Source: Heterobilharzia americana (Eukaryota; Platyhelminthes; Trematoda; Strigeidida; Schistosomatidae). Taken from it: a stretch of 64,000 bases of DNA. Shown in pieces: positions 40,397 through 53,100 of the stretch. The DNA lies in NCBI GenBank assembly GCA_944470555.2, contig OX104134.1, positions 111,036,701 through 111,100,700 of the forward strand. The letters run 5' to 3'. A model generated the notes under the pieces. The model was not told the DNA's origin, did not search any database, and worked only from the letters and a program-made list of their open reading frames with translations. The translations under genes were made by a program, and so were the position numbers. Within the stretch, counting starts at the first letter, position 1; each line of letters starts with the position of its first letter.

Positions 40397-40728
40397 CTTG
40401 GTGATGACTAGCAGCGGAAGCAAGGATGCGAGTTTCGTTTAATTCGGGACTCATTAACTGGATGTACCTGAACCCCAATGAGTGTTGTTGTTCCCACTGA
40501 GACTCTAACCATATACCTGTCGCTTCAACCAAGAGATGGCTATTGTGCCTCAGTAGCTTAGTGGGTGACGCTTTGGTGTTTTGAAGCGACAGGTATGGGG
40601 TTTGAGTCTCATTGAGAACACCATCAGTCTCTGGGGTGCAGATACATCTGGTTGAGGACCCCAAATTGGAGGAAACGCATGTAGTGGATTCCACTGCTAG
40701 CCACTCACTACCCATCATTAAGGCTATT
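40397..40728. mobile_element. Head-to-head pair of hammerhead SINEs
   Basis: The antisense copy (40397-40535) reads, in reverse, ATCCAGTTAATGAGTCCC, then AAACGAAACTCGCATCC. The sense copy (about 40545-40728) reads CCTCAGTAGCTTAGTGGGTG (box A-like), GGTTTGAGTCTCATTG (box B-like), then CCCCAAATTGGAGGAAACGC and GTGGATTCCACTGCTAGCC. The arms share TACCTGTCGCTTCAA and its inverse. Both ribozyme cores are damaged: the antisense copy has TTAATGA for CTGATGA, and the sense copy has GTTGAGGA and has lost the cleavage-site TC. Both keep GAAA. Located in intron 2 of the host gene. A long open frame on the - strand across it is a by-product. Confidence 0.78.
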
Positions 40729-41004
40729 TTTATTCTGTTTCCTTTTCGCTTACTGTTTTAATAAAAAATGTAATATTACTGAGTTACAAACTTGCAACTG
40801 TATTCGGTTTTGAATAAAAAGACTCTTCATCCCCATGCTTTTGAAAATTTTATTTCTTAAGGACCTTTATTTTAAAAGTGATTAAATTTTTGGCTGTTTT
40901 CTGATGGCAATGAATCAGTTACCTATGATTTAGATAGTTTGTATAGTTAAAGGTAAAATGATCCATTCATCGGCAAACTAAAAGTTTATTTCTCTCTGGA
41001 GGTT

Positions 41005-41200
41005 TGCGGAGGTTTATTAGTTGATTTTTAGTTTGAATCCATTATGCACTGACATCAATTGGAGGAACATTGGAAACCTTAGAGTACTGGACAGCTGTTT
41101 CGTCTTAGTATAGGACTTCTCAGCAGTGGGCATCCATAACCTCATCGGAGATAGAACCCAGGACCTTCAGTTTATTTCCAACCCACAGATAACTCTTTCT
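41005..41200. mobile_element. Long-TIR MITE, left part only
   Basis: GACATCAATTGGAGGAACAT, then GGACAGCTGTTTCGTCTTAG, then GACTTCTCAGCAGTGGGC follow the left-arm order of the family. The distal half is missing beyond a degraded tRNA-like segment (GATAGAACCCAGGACC). Confidence 0.68.
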
Positions 41201-41394
41201 AAAGTTGTGGTTGGATACTTGTAAATGTATGTGCTTTTAATGCACAATATTTCAAGTCTGAACAGCTCTTGTTTTAGACTACTCAGGATCTCTTAGGATG
41301 CATTTTAAATGATAGAACAAAGATAGTGTAAAGTTTTTCTTTTCATTCAAAGATATGCGAATATTGAATAAACACGATGAAGCTGCATGATGCA

Positions 41395-41909
41395 TGGTAA
41401 TCAGCGAAAAATAATGGCACTCAGCATGCGGAACAAGATACGGATTTTCAACACCAACGTCAAGTCAGTGCTCCTGTATGGTTCAGAGACTTGGCGCGTC
41501 ACGAAAGGGATTTCCAATAAACTACAGACATTCATCAACAACTGCCCACGCTGTCTCGTTACTGAAGATCAGATGGCCAGAAGAATAAGAATATGCAACA
41601 ATGAGCTGTGGGAACGAACCAACCAAGAACCTATCACGCAACAAATATGCAGGAAGAAGTGGAGATGGATTGGCCATGCACTGAGAAGGCAGACTGGGGA
41701 CATCACGCATCAGGCCAGTCCCTCGAGTGGAATCCCCATGGGAAGCGACGAGTTGGGCGTCCTAGCTGAGGGTAACATGGAGGAGGTCGTGCGAAGAGGA
41801 AATGAGAGGTTGTGGGGTGTCGTGGAACCAGGTTCAAAAGATCTCATAGAACAGAGGTCACTGGAGACGTGCTACTGAAACCCTATGTTCCATTAGGAAC
41901 CCAAGGGAC
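41395..41909 (+). mobile_element. RTE-like retrotransposon copy D, 3' end
   Basis: A 5'-truncated copy carrying the domain downstream of the RT palm. It reads LSMRNKIRIFNTNVKSVLLY, then GSETWRVTKGISNKLQTFIN, then NELWERTNQEPITQQICRKK and WRWIGHALRRQTGDITHQA. After a frameshift the end reads WRRATETLCSIRNPRD and a stop. This copy has the plain LWERTNQ sequence where copies B and C carry GGCT repeats, so it shows the ancestral state. The element lies in intron 2 of the host gene in sense orientation. Confidence 0.88.

Positions 41910-41968
<59 letters not shown>
41910..41968. repeat. (AAT)n tail of RTE copy D
   Basis: About 20 AAT units directly after the ORF stop. All four copies of this family end in shorter or longer runs of AAT, so this is the element tail rather than an unrelated microsatellite. 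Confidence 0.93.
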
Positions 41969-44900
41969 GATCATAGTGAAGTAGCTATATTCAGTAATCC
42001 TTTTATTCCAAGTACGATTTTCTCATCACTTTTCATGAAATGAAACTTTACTACAGATTTTTAATAAATGATAACTTTCATTTCAGCCTGAAGTACTAAA
42101 CTACATTTTATTGTTTAAACGAGTTTAACCGTTTCACAAGGAATTATATGATTGATTGGATTAACACACGCTTGATGAATGGCACATTGTAAAACGTTGT
42201 TGGTTACTTGCTTTTCTCCAGGATTCTAGGCTTTTTCTTAGCCATGTCATCACCAGGCCAGGACATTTCATTAGGATTTAGTCTATACTTTTTGAAGTAA
42301 ATCTAGTTTCGTTATGGAAATATTTATGAAGTTTGGGTTTGATTAGTTCAGTTGTAAAGTATGTAACCATGGTTCAAATTGAAGTTAGTTTGAATTTCTG
42401 AGCGAATTTCTATTTTCACAAACTTTCGGATGATAGTGAATAAGTGCAAAACTAAGACGAAAAGCTATCTTATAGAAAAACTCAAGCTTTTTATTACTCC
42501 ATATTTGTCGGTGTTATTAGCGTTTTGATTTGGTGTCACTTTGCATTTTGCTTCAAACATCCAGATTACAAAACATCCTTAGGATTATCACACTGGATTT
42601 TCTTTTAATTTTAGCACCTGGATTCTAGTGAATTATCTCATGTACTCTCTATGTGCCAAAATATTTGCCATGTTGCTTGAAACAATGAAAGTTACAACCC
42701 TTAGCGAACCTCAAGTAGAATAAAGAAGAGTGTCATCTGATACCTTGTGACAGTATTTTAACTCAAAGAAAAAAATTCTGCTAGGCTTGTAAAATCTCAT
42801 AAAACATTGTGAAAAAAGTAAGAAATGAAGAATTCAAATATTGGCGAACCAAGTATACGAAAAATATCCTTAGCCTTCATCAGGTGTGGTTTATAACAGA
42901 CTAGTGATGATTAACTATTTAGCATTTAATGTCTTTTTTCAATGAAACAAAAATTAGTCAACTGCTACGCTTGTGATATGGATGATTTTGCAAAATTAAA
43001 TGAAATCGGTGTATTCATGTTGCGAGCTGTTCAGCGAATTGAAAATGTTGGTCTTGTGTGATAACAATTTCATTTCTGAGATCTTAGCTATCGTCTGATC
43101 TCTAAATGGCTTCAACATTATCATGGATTGGAAAATTGTATGTCTATAGCCTAAGAGTAAAACTTGGATACTGAAGTGTAGCGTAACACATAACTCTAGT
43201 TCCAACCTTGACACTTCATTTCATTTCCCCTTCAGCCATCTTTCAGTATGAATAACTCCATTGTACCAAACCACTACTGTCTCATAGTCTCACTAGTAAT
43301 ATAGTAGTATTTGCTGGATGATATTTCTAATAAGAGTTATTGCTCATAGTCATTGAATGGTACCAAGAACCACAATATTAGGTCAAATTTACTTATATAA
43401 TTTTAAAAGTCATAACTTGTGGACCGATTTGTTCATCTTTCTTTCTTCTGTGTACTTTAGCAGTTTCTTGTTTTCAGTTTATAGTTGACTCCTACGTACT
43501 GTACTTTTCTGAAGTCTTTCTAGATTATATTTCATTAGAGAAACGGGAAAAAGCCTATTATCACCATTAAACCTTTCTTCTCCTTAACTTTCTTAGATTG
43601 TAGTCATTGTTTGAAAATAGATCGAAGCAATCATTAGTTCCGTAAATGGTTTAAAACAACGCCAGGGTTTTATCATTAGAAATGATAGCTTTTCATTACG
43701 TGTTGAACATTAGTAGGGAGGTCAAACTAAATGTAAGTCACTTTATTTAGTGGGGTTTATCTTTTCATGTGTTTGTGATACATCCTGGTGAACTAGTTTT
43801 GTGTTTACATTCTTTTTACTTAGTATTTATGAAGTAGTTTAACGTCATCCACAACCGGTATATGCATTGATAATAAAATCATGAGGTTTTTGCAGAGAAA
43901 AGGAGAATGATTATTATTTAATTTGGTACATTTAACTTTTTTGATGCTATCAACGAGATAGACAGCTTACTCGATTTTCAGATGAAGTACCGCAACACGA
44001 GGCCATTATGATCGACAGTTGTGACAAAGAGAGTCGAAATTAGCATATATTCACCAAAATATAATTCTCTCTGCATCTTATGCTTAACGATTGCATTGTC
44101 CATTGCATGCATTAGGCGAACAACAGCTGTTCTGTGAAAAAAATTATCTGTTAATTGTGAACAGATTCAACAGTAGTAATTATTCATATGTATAAACGAT
44201 TTTTAATAACAGTTTGTGCAGTTTAACTGTACAATGAAAAGCTAACCGCTTTATATTTTATCTCTATGCCCACATGTCTATTAAAACAGGCAAGACTTTT
44301 CAGTAGATAGGGAGTGTTGAATAATATGTCACACAACTGTGGTAATTTTCTGAGAGAAACTACGTTTTCCTTTTCGTATCCTGGATTTGGAATTGTATGG
44401 GTTCACGTAAACATTTATGGTATTACTAAAGTTTCTACTCATTTCATGTATTGTTATGTAAAAAAATTATCTGTATAATGCATACAAGTGGAAGGAAGAA
44501 AGTTTTCTAGAACTGTGTATCTTAAGTGTCTGCTCGTTGTATAATATGCTATTGTATTGTTTATCATAACGGTATGGCTACTTACTGAACCACGTTCACT
44601 TTCCATTACAGCATAATTACTAGACATTGTTTGCTAACATAAAACAGCTAATGCGTCATTTACAAGGTTTTAATGGCTGAATAGATGAATCATCTATGAA
44701 GCCATTAGTTATATGGAAAAACTAGGTTAACTGAAAGTTTTGGTTGCTTTTATCTTTTTCTTGCCCTTGTCTTCATTACATTTGCAGAACCTTAGTACCT
44801 TCTGATTCTAACTGCCCATATGACTGGTTGTTTTTTAGCTTATTACTTCTATATTTTTCATTGTCATGCTTTAGATCACTTTAGCTGACTGCACTTTAAT

Positions 44901-46406
44901 AGTTGTATGTAAGTTAAGCTTGAAGATCACGTTTACAAAAAAAAGAGACGTCTATAAAGTATGCATCATTTTATCCTACCAAGTGATTCAGTGTGCAGTC
45001 AGCTTTGTTGTTTTTGTATGATAGTATTAAAACTATTCAGTAAAAGTGGACTGGTTTCACGTTGATGTTTGAAGGGATTCACAAACAATAAACAGAGAAA
45101 GTGTGTAACTTACTGAAGCATTATCCTCGAGTGATTAAAAATTAGGTGTGTAGTGAAAAAATACTTCACAAAAGACCTCAAATTTTCGTTTCAAAAAAAA
45201 GCCATCAGTTAACTGCAATTAGTCCAAAGAACATAACTGTTTAAAGATACAAGGTTTAAATTGTCACATGGTTCTTGAAGGCTTCAGAGTGTATAATTAT
45301 CACCTCTACTTCATTGTACATACAACACAACATAATTTACCTTACTTATATTAAAAAAGCCAAGTTGAACTGTGGCTCATTATTCTGAGAAGTTGATTAT
45401 TTGAACCTCTTTTCACTTATCGTGGTTTGGGCAACTAGGTGGTACTAGCAGCCCTCACACAAAATGTGCGTGTGCATGTGCGCAAACATGCAAGTGGTCA
45501 CTGGGTGCAGTTTAATCTTCATTTTTTCGGCAAACAGATATCAAGGAACCCGATCACAAAGGAAACTCGAGATAACTGGTCAGGTAGAAGCAGTCAACAA
45601 AGAAAACTTTAAGTAGCTCTAATTGATTTACAGTAATTTTTCAAAAACATGTGGAGACTATATAGTGACGGTTTCTCCGGTGACTGAGTCTCAAAAACTC
45701 TGCTGTGCAAAAAGTGCCAACGAATTTCTATCAGAGGGAATGTCTTTCACAAAATAAAATTTATAAAAAACTGACAACGTTTCGACTTTTCCATCTACTC
45801 TTAGGGTGAATAAGCTGTTTGTTGTATGTTAGGACAATAAGCGTAAGATGTGTTCAAGCTAATGAAACGCGAATTCTTAGATGACTTCATCTGCTAAATC
45901 TTCGCTCCATCGTGAAGAAAAACATGGCCTCAGAATCGCCTACACGTTGTTATTACCAAATACGCATAATTTTACTGATAAAAAGTAACTGAACCTACAG
46001 AGCTGTCAGAAGTCAGGAAGTCACGGTCTCATAAGATTAAACAATTATAATCAATAAGACGGTCGTTTATGCTGAACTTCTATAGTAAAACTAAAATCAC
46101 CACTTTGTAATAGGTGATCCAGATTGACATATGTCATTCTGGGTTAAGTTGTAAGAAGACTTGTTTAATCTTTTCTACTTACATCAGAAATCACATGGCT
46201 ACTCATCTGAGGAAATTTTACACCAGCTCCTAGTAGTTCAGTACCGAGGCTCAATTCGGAAATAGCCTTTGATATTTTTATGAAACTTCTTTGCACTTCC
46301 ATGGTGTGAAAGACAATTCCGAAACACGAAAAGTGATTAGTATGAGTTTAGGAACAAAATAATTTATTTTTAACTGTTAAGCATGTTCAGTGTTGTAAGG
46401 TCGTTG

Positions 46407-46407
<1 letters not shown>
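41969..46407. other. Intron 2 of host gene, no further feature seen
   Basis: AT-rich sequence without an exon-like reading that I can support. The - strand frame at 42996-43214 has no motif. Confidence 0.45.

Positions 46408-46490
<83 letters not shown>
46408..46490. repeat. (TA)n microsatellite
   Basis: About 83 bases of pure AT alternation. Confidence 0.97.
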
Positions 46491-46494
<4 letters not shown>

Positions 46495-47143
46495 AAAACA
46501 ACTTATAGGAAGGTTGAAGAGGAATATAAAATGGGTATTTGAGTTAGATATTGTTCCTGGCTTGCAACACTGGAGACAAGCAGTTGTGTTCTTCCTTCTA
46601 ACTAAGCTATCTGGATTTTGTGGTTTCAATATGCCGAGCATTCTTTTTAAACGGATAGTTCTAACTGGAAATAGCCCTAATGTCAGGAAAAATGACGACT
46701 GATGACCTCTAATACATTTGATGATTGTCAATATAAAGCGAAAAACAAACAATCAATTGGTGCATCTACCGAATAAGTTTATTACTGTCCTGTTATTTTA
46801 GGGTGTTTTATACAAGTATTGAGGAGTAAGTAATTGTTACAAAACTATTGATATAAAGCTCATGGTTTCAAACACTTTAAATATTACCATTAGATATAAC
46901 CGATTACAATTTGCTACACCGATTTTCGGGTAATTATATGATAACATGTCTTATAACTGGATGAGATGTAAATAAACACTTAAGCTAGTAAATCACTTAT
47001 TGTTGTACTTTATTTCTTAAGAAAATTTTTATATATACACTTTTCTTATGGCGTTCATTGACTCTAGAAGAAAAAATGTTTCTTTTCGACGAGATCATTC
47101 TGTTAGCTGCACGTTCGTGAATACATAACAAAAAAGATAGAAC

Positions 47144-47486
47144 ATTCAGGTGTAATTAGTGGTCAAAGGTCAATATAAATTGCATCGCAATGGAAGTTGC
47201 ACAATGGGGAAACAAAGTATTTGCAAAATAGAGCCATTACGTCATATTAAGACTATTTAGAGAGGTCGATAATTTAAGATGACCGTGGCAACAAAGAGGT
47301 AGGTACAGCTTCCTTCTTTGCCATGGCCATCGTAAATTATCGATCACTCTAAATAACCCATATATGACGTAACTATTCTTATTTTGTAGTCACTTTGTTT
47401 ATTTCCCCATTACTAACTTTCCTTTATAAAGCAATTTATATTGACTTGACTTCAGAAGCTTAACACTGCGAAAATAATTCAGGTGT
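47144..47486. mobile_element. Hairpin MITE, arms about 140 bp
   Basis: The left arm (about 47168-47305) and right arm (about 47312-47456) are inverted copies with almost no loop: GGTCAATATAAATTG answers CAATTTATATTGACTT, CATTACGTCATATTAAG answers CATATATGACGTAAC, and TCGATAATTTAAGATG answers CATCGTAAATTATCGA. The direct repeat ATTCAGGTGT occurs at 47144-47153 and 47477-47486, outside the arms, and may be the target-site duplication. No coding capacity. It lies in intron 2 of the host gene. The family is not the same as the long-TIR or 142-bp MITE. Confidence 0.78.
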
Positions 47487-48890
47487 TCATGGATATTTCT
47501 TTTGATTCTGATAATACGTCAGAAAATGAGTGCGAAACTTTTTACAGACTTCTGCTACTGATAAAATGGTTAGCAATTTAGATAGTAAAGTCAGCTAGTG
47601 AAACACAGATTGTCAAATACATGGAAATACGAGACGAGTTACTTGCAAACATAAACTGGTCGCTGTATAAACTCAGTTACTGGAGTGAAACCTGGTATTT
47701 AAAATGACTACATTTATGAAAATGATCTTGAGATGTCTAGCTGAACAGTACCTAACATTGTGATTGAATCAAACAAGTCATAGAAACTAGAAAGAAAGGC
47801 CTTAAAAGTAGTGCAGTAACATTAATTCGCCCTTTTAAAATCCGCCCCAAATTCAAATTCATCATTGTGTGCAAATGATTAGTTCAGTGATACACTGAAC
47901 AATAGGTGTAAAAAGGTATACCAAGTTTTTGACGGCTTTTTCTCGTTCTAAAAGTTTAGTATCACTTACAAAAAATTACATCCTGACCTTCTCTTTCAAA
48001 CGATTGTAACGTTTCTTAAACATGAAAAATGAGGGCAAAAAACCCCACAAATATCGTAGTTAATTGTCTTAATAATAAACTACTTGTATAGCTGCCGAAA
48101 TATCTCATTTTAAAGGAATGTGTGCTGTTTTCGGAAATGAATTATAGATTAAATTATCCACTCTTCGGAATTATTAGAACTAGTACTTCAGAATGTCATA
48201 GAAAGAAGAATTTTAATTGTAATACGTTCATTTTCGCAGTCTCAATGAGCAGCCTCAACAAGCATTTCAAACAAACAGGGCCACAGTAACATAGTTTCAG
48301 TTACATTTAAAAAATAGTCTATAGGATCATAGTATTAGTAGTAGAACCATTGAACAAGAACAACCAGTCATGCTAGCACTAATCATGACTTGATCGAACA
48401 TCAGACATGCATACGTCACATTTTTGTTTGAATAGCCACAAATCCTCACAGAATATATGTATGCCAGTTAGGGGTACTGGTTTCCTGAACCAATGTACTG
48501 ATGAAACGATTTCGTGTTTGGTGTTTTCATTCGAATTCTGAATAGTTATAACTGAAAACTACACACTTTTTTTAACGAAGTGAAATTAATACTAGATATT
48601 ATATTTTATAACATCAACACATATGAAAGACTTGCTATTCATTGTATTGACTCCAGAGCTCATCGAATTCGAACGAAACACTCACCGTTCTTCTCCAGGT
48701 GAAAATGTATCACCTGGAGAGTGGACATCAGTTGGAATTATTGCTGCTTATCAGGTGTAGTTATATGTACGTATTTAAACACTCGTCTTTATCTCCACCT
48801 GATAAACCTATTTGCCAGCTATTATTTAGTCCTAAAGTAGAATTTGCTATGATGATACGGATGCTTTGTATCAATCACATTCTAAACTAC

Positions 48891-48891
<1 letters not shown>

Positions 48892-48940
<49 letters not shown>
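48892..48940. repeat. (TA)n microsatellite
   Basis: About 49 bases of pure AT alternation. Confidence 0.96.
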
Positions 48941-48943
<3 letters not shown>

Positions 48944-49019
48944 TGATGGGAATTTGACATAATAATGAAATGTCGATGGAACATGGAGACGATGCATTAC
49001 AAAAAACAATCTCTATAAC

Positions 49020-49330
49020 TCAGGTTAGTTGAAGAGTACCAGGCGAGAGTGACGAATCAATTGATGGGATTGTGAACCTTAGACAAATGAGATTGGCTTG
49101 AAAATCTACTACACATGCCACTCCAAGACACCACCTACCTTGACGCCTCATGTTAGGGCAAGTTAGATTAGGTTGGAAGAGAGTTCAGGGTGGCGACACC
49201 ACGACTTGCCATCAGTCGATTATGTCTCATATTGTTGGTCTGAGTTATGTGGAGAGATGTATACTGCCATGGTTGGGTCTCTGAGAAAAATGGAATCAGT
49301 GGTTGAGAGCTATTGGTGACCACCGATTAT
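49020..49330 (+). mobile_element. Non-LTR retrotransposon 3' fragment (family 2), dead
   Basis: The + strand reads SIDGIVNLRQMRLA, a stop, KSTTHATPRHHLP, a stop, RLMLGQVRLGWKRVQGGDTT, then GLSYVERCILPWLGL, a stop, and EKWNQWLRAI. This is the distal region of family 2 (compare 1955-2050). It is almost base-for-base the same as the reverse complement of 56330-56630, including the three stop codons. It lies in intron 2 of the host gene, about 0.6 kb before the next candidate exon. Confidence 0.82.
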
Positions 49331-49939
49331 AATTGCCAATCACTGAAGAACTCCAATAATTTACGACCATAATATTTTTTCTGAAATTTCATAGATTCAT
49401 TGATTCATGACATCCATTTTTTCCCCATATCCTGAACTTCTTTATGTATCAAATAGCTTTCCTCCCATAACCTAGTTTATATTGACCTATGATCGGACAT
49501 TTGTTAATATCTAATTCTTTCCACTGTTAGTTCATGAATACACTGTCACTTCAGTCACCTTCTCCGTTGTTTTCCTACTATCATATGAGTTTATTCTGAT
49601 ATTCAGTGTTTTATGACTTTCAGCCGATTGCTTGGGACTCCAAAAAAGAGTGCGAATAAGTCTAATCAGAGATAAGACTTCCCTTCTATCAGTTTTCGTA
49701 TACTTATCAGAGGTCACTGATTCAGATTTATCCGTGACGGTTTAGGCAAGTGAGACAGGATCAGGGCATCATTTAAAACAAGTCTTGTTAAAGTTATTTT
49801 TTTGCAAAATACTTTTTGATCTTGAAACTCTTGCAAACGGGGACCAGTTGAATTTTCACCACTGAACAAAGAATGAAGAACCTACTACAGGTGCTTAATG
49901 ACAAACTGCACCTACATTTTTCGCATTTTATATTTGTAG

Positions 49940-50176
49940 GATGGATTCGATTCGATTACATCTGATTTATTACCATGTGATAAAGTTACCCTCCGAAACA
50001 GGATACTCATTCACTTCAAGAAGTATTTGAGGAGACAGAGGATGGTCCGAAAAAGACGTACATACACTTAAAAGAATGGGAGGACAGTGAAGATGAAGAA
50101 GTTCTAGAAAGAAAAGAGCCAGAACCAAATTTGAAGCTGCTTTACTAAGAGCTGAAGAGAAAGTAGAAGACGAAAG
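49940..50176 (+). CDS. Candidate exon 3, two apparent single-base deletions
   Basis: A good acceptor (ATTTTATATTTGTAG) ends at 49939 and a donor GTATGT begins at 50177. The reading starts in the frame expected after exon 2: DGFDSITSDLLPCDKVTL. It then moves to a second frame near 49993, reading QDTHSLQEVFEETEDGPKKT and YIHLKEWEDSEDEEVLERK. It moves to a third near 50112, reading RARTKFEAALLRAEEKVEDE. Each shift equals one missing base; the second falls in an A-run. The content is acidic, then a charged stretch that may be a short coiled coil. With the bases restored the exon ends in phase 2, which does not fit the next exon directly, so a micro-exon or a separate splice form would be needed. 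Could be assembly error, pseudo-exon or decay. Confidence 0.45.
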
Positions 50177-53100
50177 GTATGTTGTATGTCTGATAACTAT
50201 AAAATCATTTCTATAGTAATTGTATTTCATTACAGCGTCACACTATGATGGTCGGAATTTGAGATTTCAGCTGAAATATTCAATACTTTTCCTTTCATTA
50301 TCATTGAATTTCCTGTGGAGCATAACAAAACGAGTTTCAGAAATAATCTTAATTTTTCACACTCTGACTTGACCTGTCGGAGGAAATTTCTATATGAATT
50401 GTACACGAGTATGTAATCAAATCGGAATACTCTGGAAATGTAAAAACAAACGAATTCTGCATTTCAGACAATTCCTGCAGGCAAAAATAAGTGAAAAACA
50501 TTGTTTACTCGTGAGTAGTGTAAATTGAAATTAGTAATTTTCAATCTGGGATTTCAGTTGCGCCTATTGAAACGATCAGTGCGTTTTATAAATTTGGGAG
50601 TGCAATTAAACTAAAAAATTGCTCGAACAGTGTGATGTATAGATTTGTCAGGCCATTTTATATAAAACCGAAGGATGGGAGGACAAATAAAACATTATGA
50701 GAATAGGGGATTACGATTACAGAAGAGTGATATAACTGATCCCAATCTTGATAAGAAAACCAAGTTTACCACGTTGGGTGTAGGGTGAGAACAAATGATT
50801 TTTGTGCTCACTAAGGTAGTCTTAATTTGTATATGACTGTCGCTGATGTTTATTTTGGTATGCGTTCCTCATTGTTTCTATATAAAACTTTGAAAGCTTT
50901 TTGAATATTAATTTGGTGACCCTATTCTGTAATATGTTTAGCTGTAGATGAAACGGTTGTCTACCGCCTAGGCTTATCAAATTCTCCTTTATCTGTCTTT
51001 AAAGCCATTTAGGCACGTTTTATATCATCCTTAACTGCATGGCTCGATTAATTCTGCCTATGAATGTGTGTACCTATACAAATGTAAACTGGCAAACTTA
51101 ACGGGACGTGACTTAATTATTTATACGGTGTTTAGGTTCGTGTTGTGGCATTTGCTTTTTCTTCACGATGATGATCAGCTCTGCTGCGTAACATGATGTT
51201 AGTCTTCATCATCCAATTCAACTCTGTTCTCTGTGGTAGAGTGATTTCGACACCGTATATACAGTAGGCTTTGGTATTATCTGACTTCTGGAGAGGTTTA
51301 TAAATTTCAGAGGATAACCCTTATTACATAAGTGTTTTGATCAGTAGTTTGATATTTTCATTCTTCGTATCTGATTCGCAGGTACTATTAGATCCTATTA
51401 AATAAGCATGTTTTTAGGCCTCGTTTGTATTGGATCAGAAAAAACAAGCGAGGCCAAATAAAAAGCACATTGTTCGGATAAACTTCTACTTTTGACTGTA
51501 TTATTTAAATTGAAAGTCTGTTTTTCCTGCTCAGTCTGCCTAACTATGTATTATATCGTTGAATTGAAGTAGTAGTATAATTTATGTACATTACACTCGT
51601 AAGTTTTTCTTAATTTAAAATATATTTCCATCAGAGTGATATTTTTAGTTGAACTATGAAGATCTATCTTGAGACTGGCTTTTGAGTTGGTTCTTCGGTA
51701 TTTGAAAGTGTTCGCTGTGTTTAAATGGAATTTTCAGGTTCGTGAATCGCGTAGTCTAGGTGGTGCTATATTGATTTCATCAATCTGAAATTAGATCTAA
51801 TTCACAAGTGTCATTAAAAGCTCATCATTCAAGTAATAAATGAATGGCATTTAGAAGTGTATTCAGGAAGATTTTGTTGAATGTTATGTTAGTTCACTAT
51901 CATGGTAAAATATTATTCTAGAGGGCATATTTTTTGGCCTAAAACTGGTTCTTCTTCATATACGAGCTTTTAAATGTTAATAGTGTGTATCGTTATACTT
52001 ATATTCTTTGATCCTAGGTTGCCCATAAACTTCATATAAAAAGCAGAAACTTAGTCTCTACATTACGGTACAGCAATGGTATTAATTACTTAAGGCTTCT
52101 GAGTAACTTCAGTATTCATTTGCAATGAAAAATGACTACAGATTGAGTGCATAGGTTACACATTACCAAAATGATATGTTATTGAGTGAGAAATAATTCA
52201 AGTAAATGTTTCTGAATTTTGTGTTAAGAGGGATTTTGTTTTACAACTTATTTATCGTTAGCAAAGTACTAGACTGAAGAACTTTGTTTCCACTTACCTC
52301 GACATGATCTCTGTTTGAAGTCGTAATGATTAGTGTTTGGTTAAGATGTGCGAAGATAATTTATTACTTATCAGACTATACTCTTTTCAAAGATTTCATA
52401 ATGATCATTTCATTATCAAGTGTTCAGTACCAACACTGGTTTCTCATTTATAATAACACTAAAGCATACGACCTTGAGAAACGAAAGCGATATACCTGGT
52501 TCTCATCTGCTGAAATCCAGAATCTTTAAATCAAATAGCTGTTAGGTTGTCATTCTTTTGTTCACTTCCCTTTTGTAGATATTTCATTTTATTTGTAATT
52601 AATTTGGATTGAGAGATACATTGAAAAAATTGCTAAATACAGCTGCAAAATATAATATGTGGTTAGAAATAACTAATGATGGCTGCCGTCAGTAGGTAAA
52701 TTACCACATTAAAGCGAGGCAGTTTATAAAGTTACGTCACATCTTCTTTGTCAAAGCGTTAATGCGTTTTCGTCACAAATAAAAAAGCAGAGCCTGAAAT
52801 TGGGCAGCATAATGGACTTCAGTTTTCACCATAGTGAATACAAAAATATTCCCTTCATCCTTGTCTACAAGAACTGTTTTTACTAGTAGATATAATTCTT
52901 TGTTATGATTGCCTAATTCAACACTGCTATAACACTGAGTTTGAACAACTATTTGCTGCTGTACATTTTGTATTCTACTTTAAAAACTAGTCATGTGGCA
53001 AAAAGCAATCCTACTATTTCTCTAAAAGTGTCACTTAAGTGGTACTATTATTTTATGGTCTGCAATCAAAATTCGGTACTCACAGTGGTGTTTCCAGTGC

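Noticed and set aside
40263..40718. 151-codon open frame on the - strand
   Set aside because: It runs across the head-to-head hammerhead SINE pair; no protein motif and no splice context. Chance frame in a repeat.
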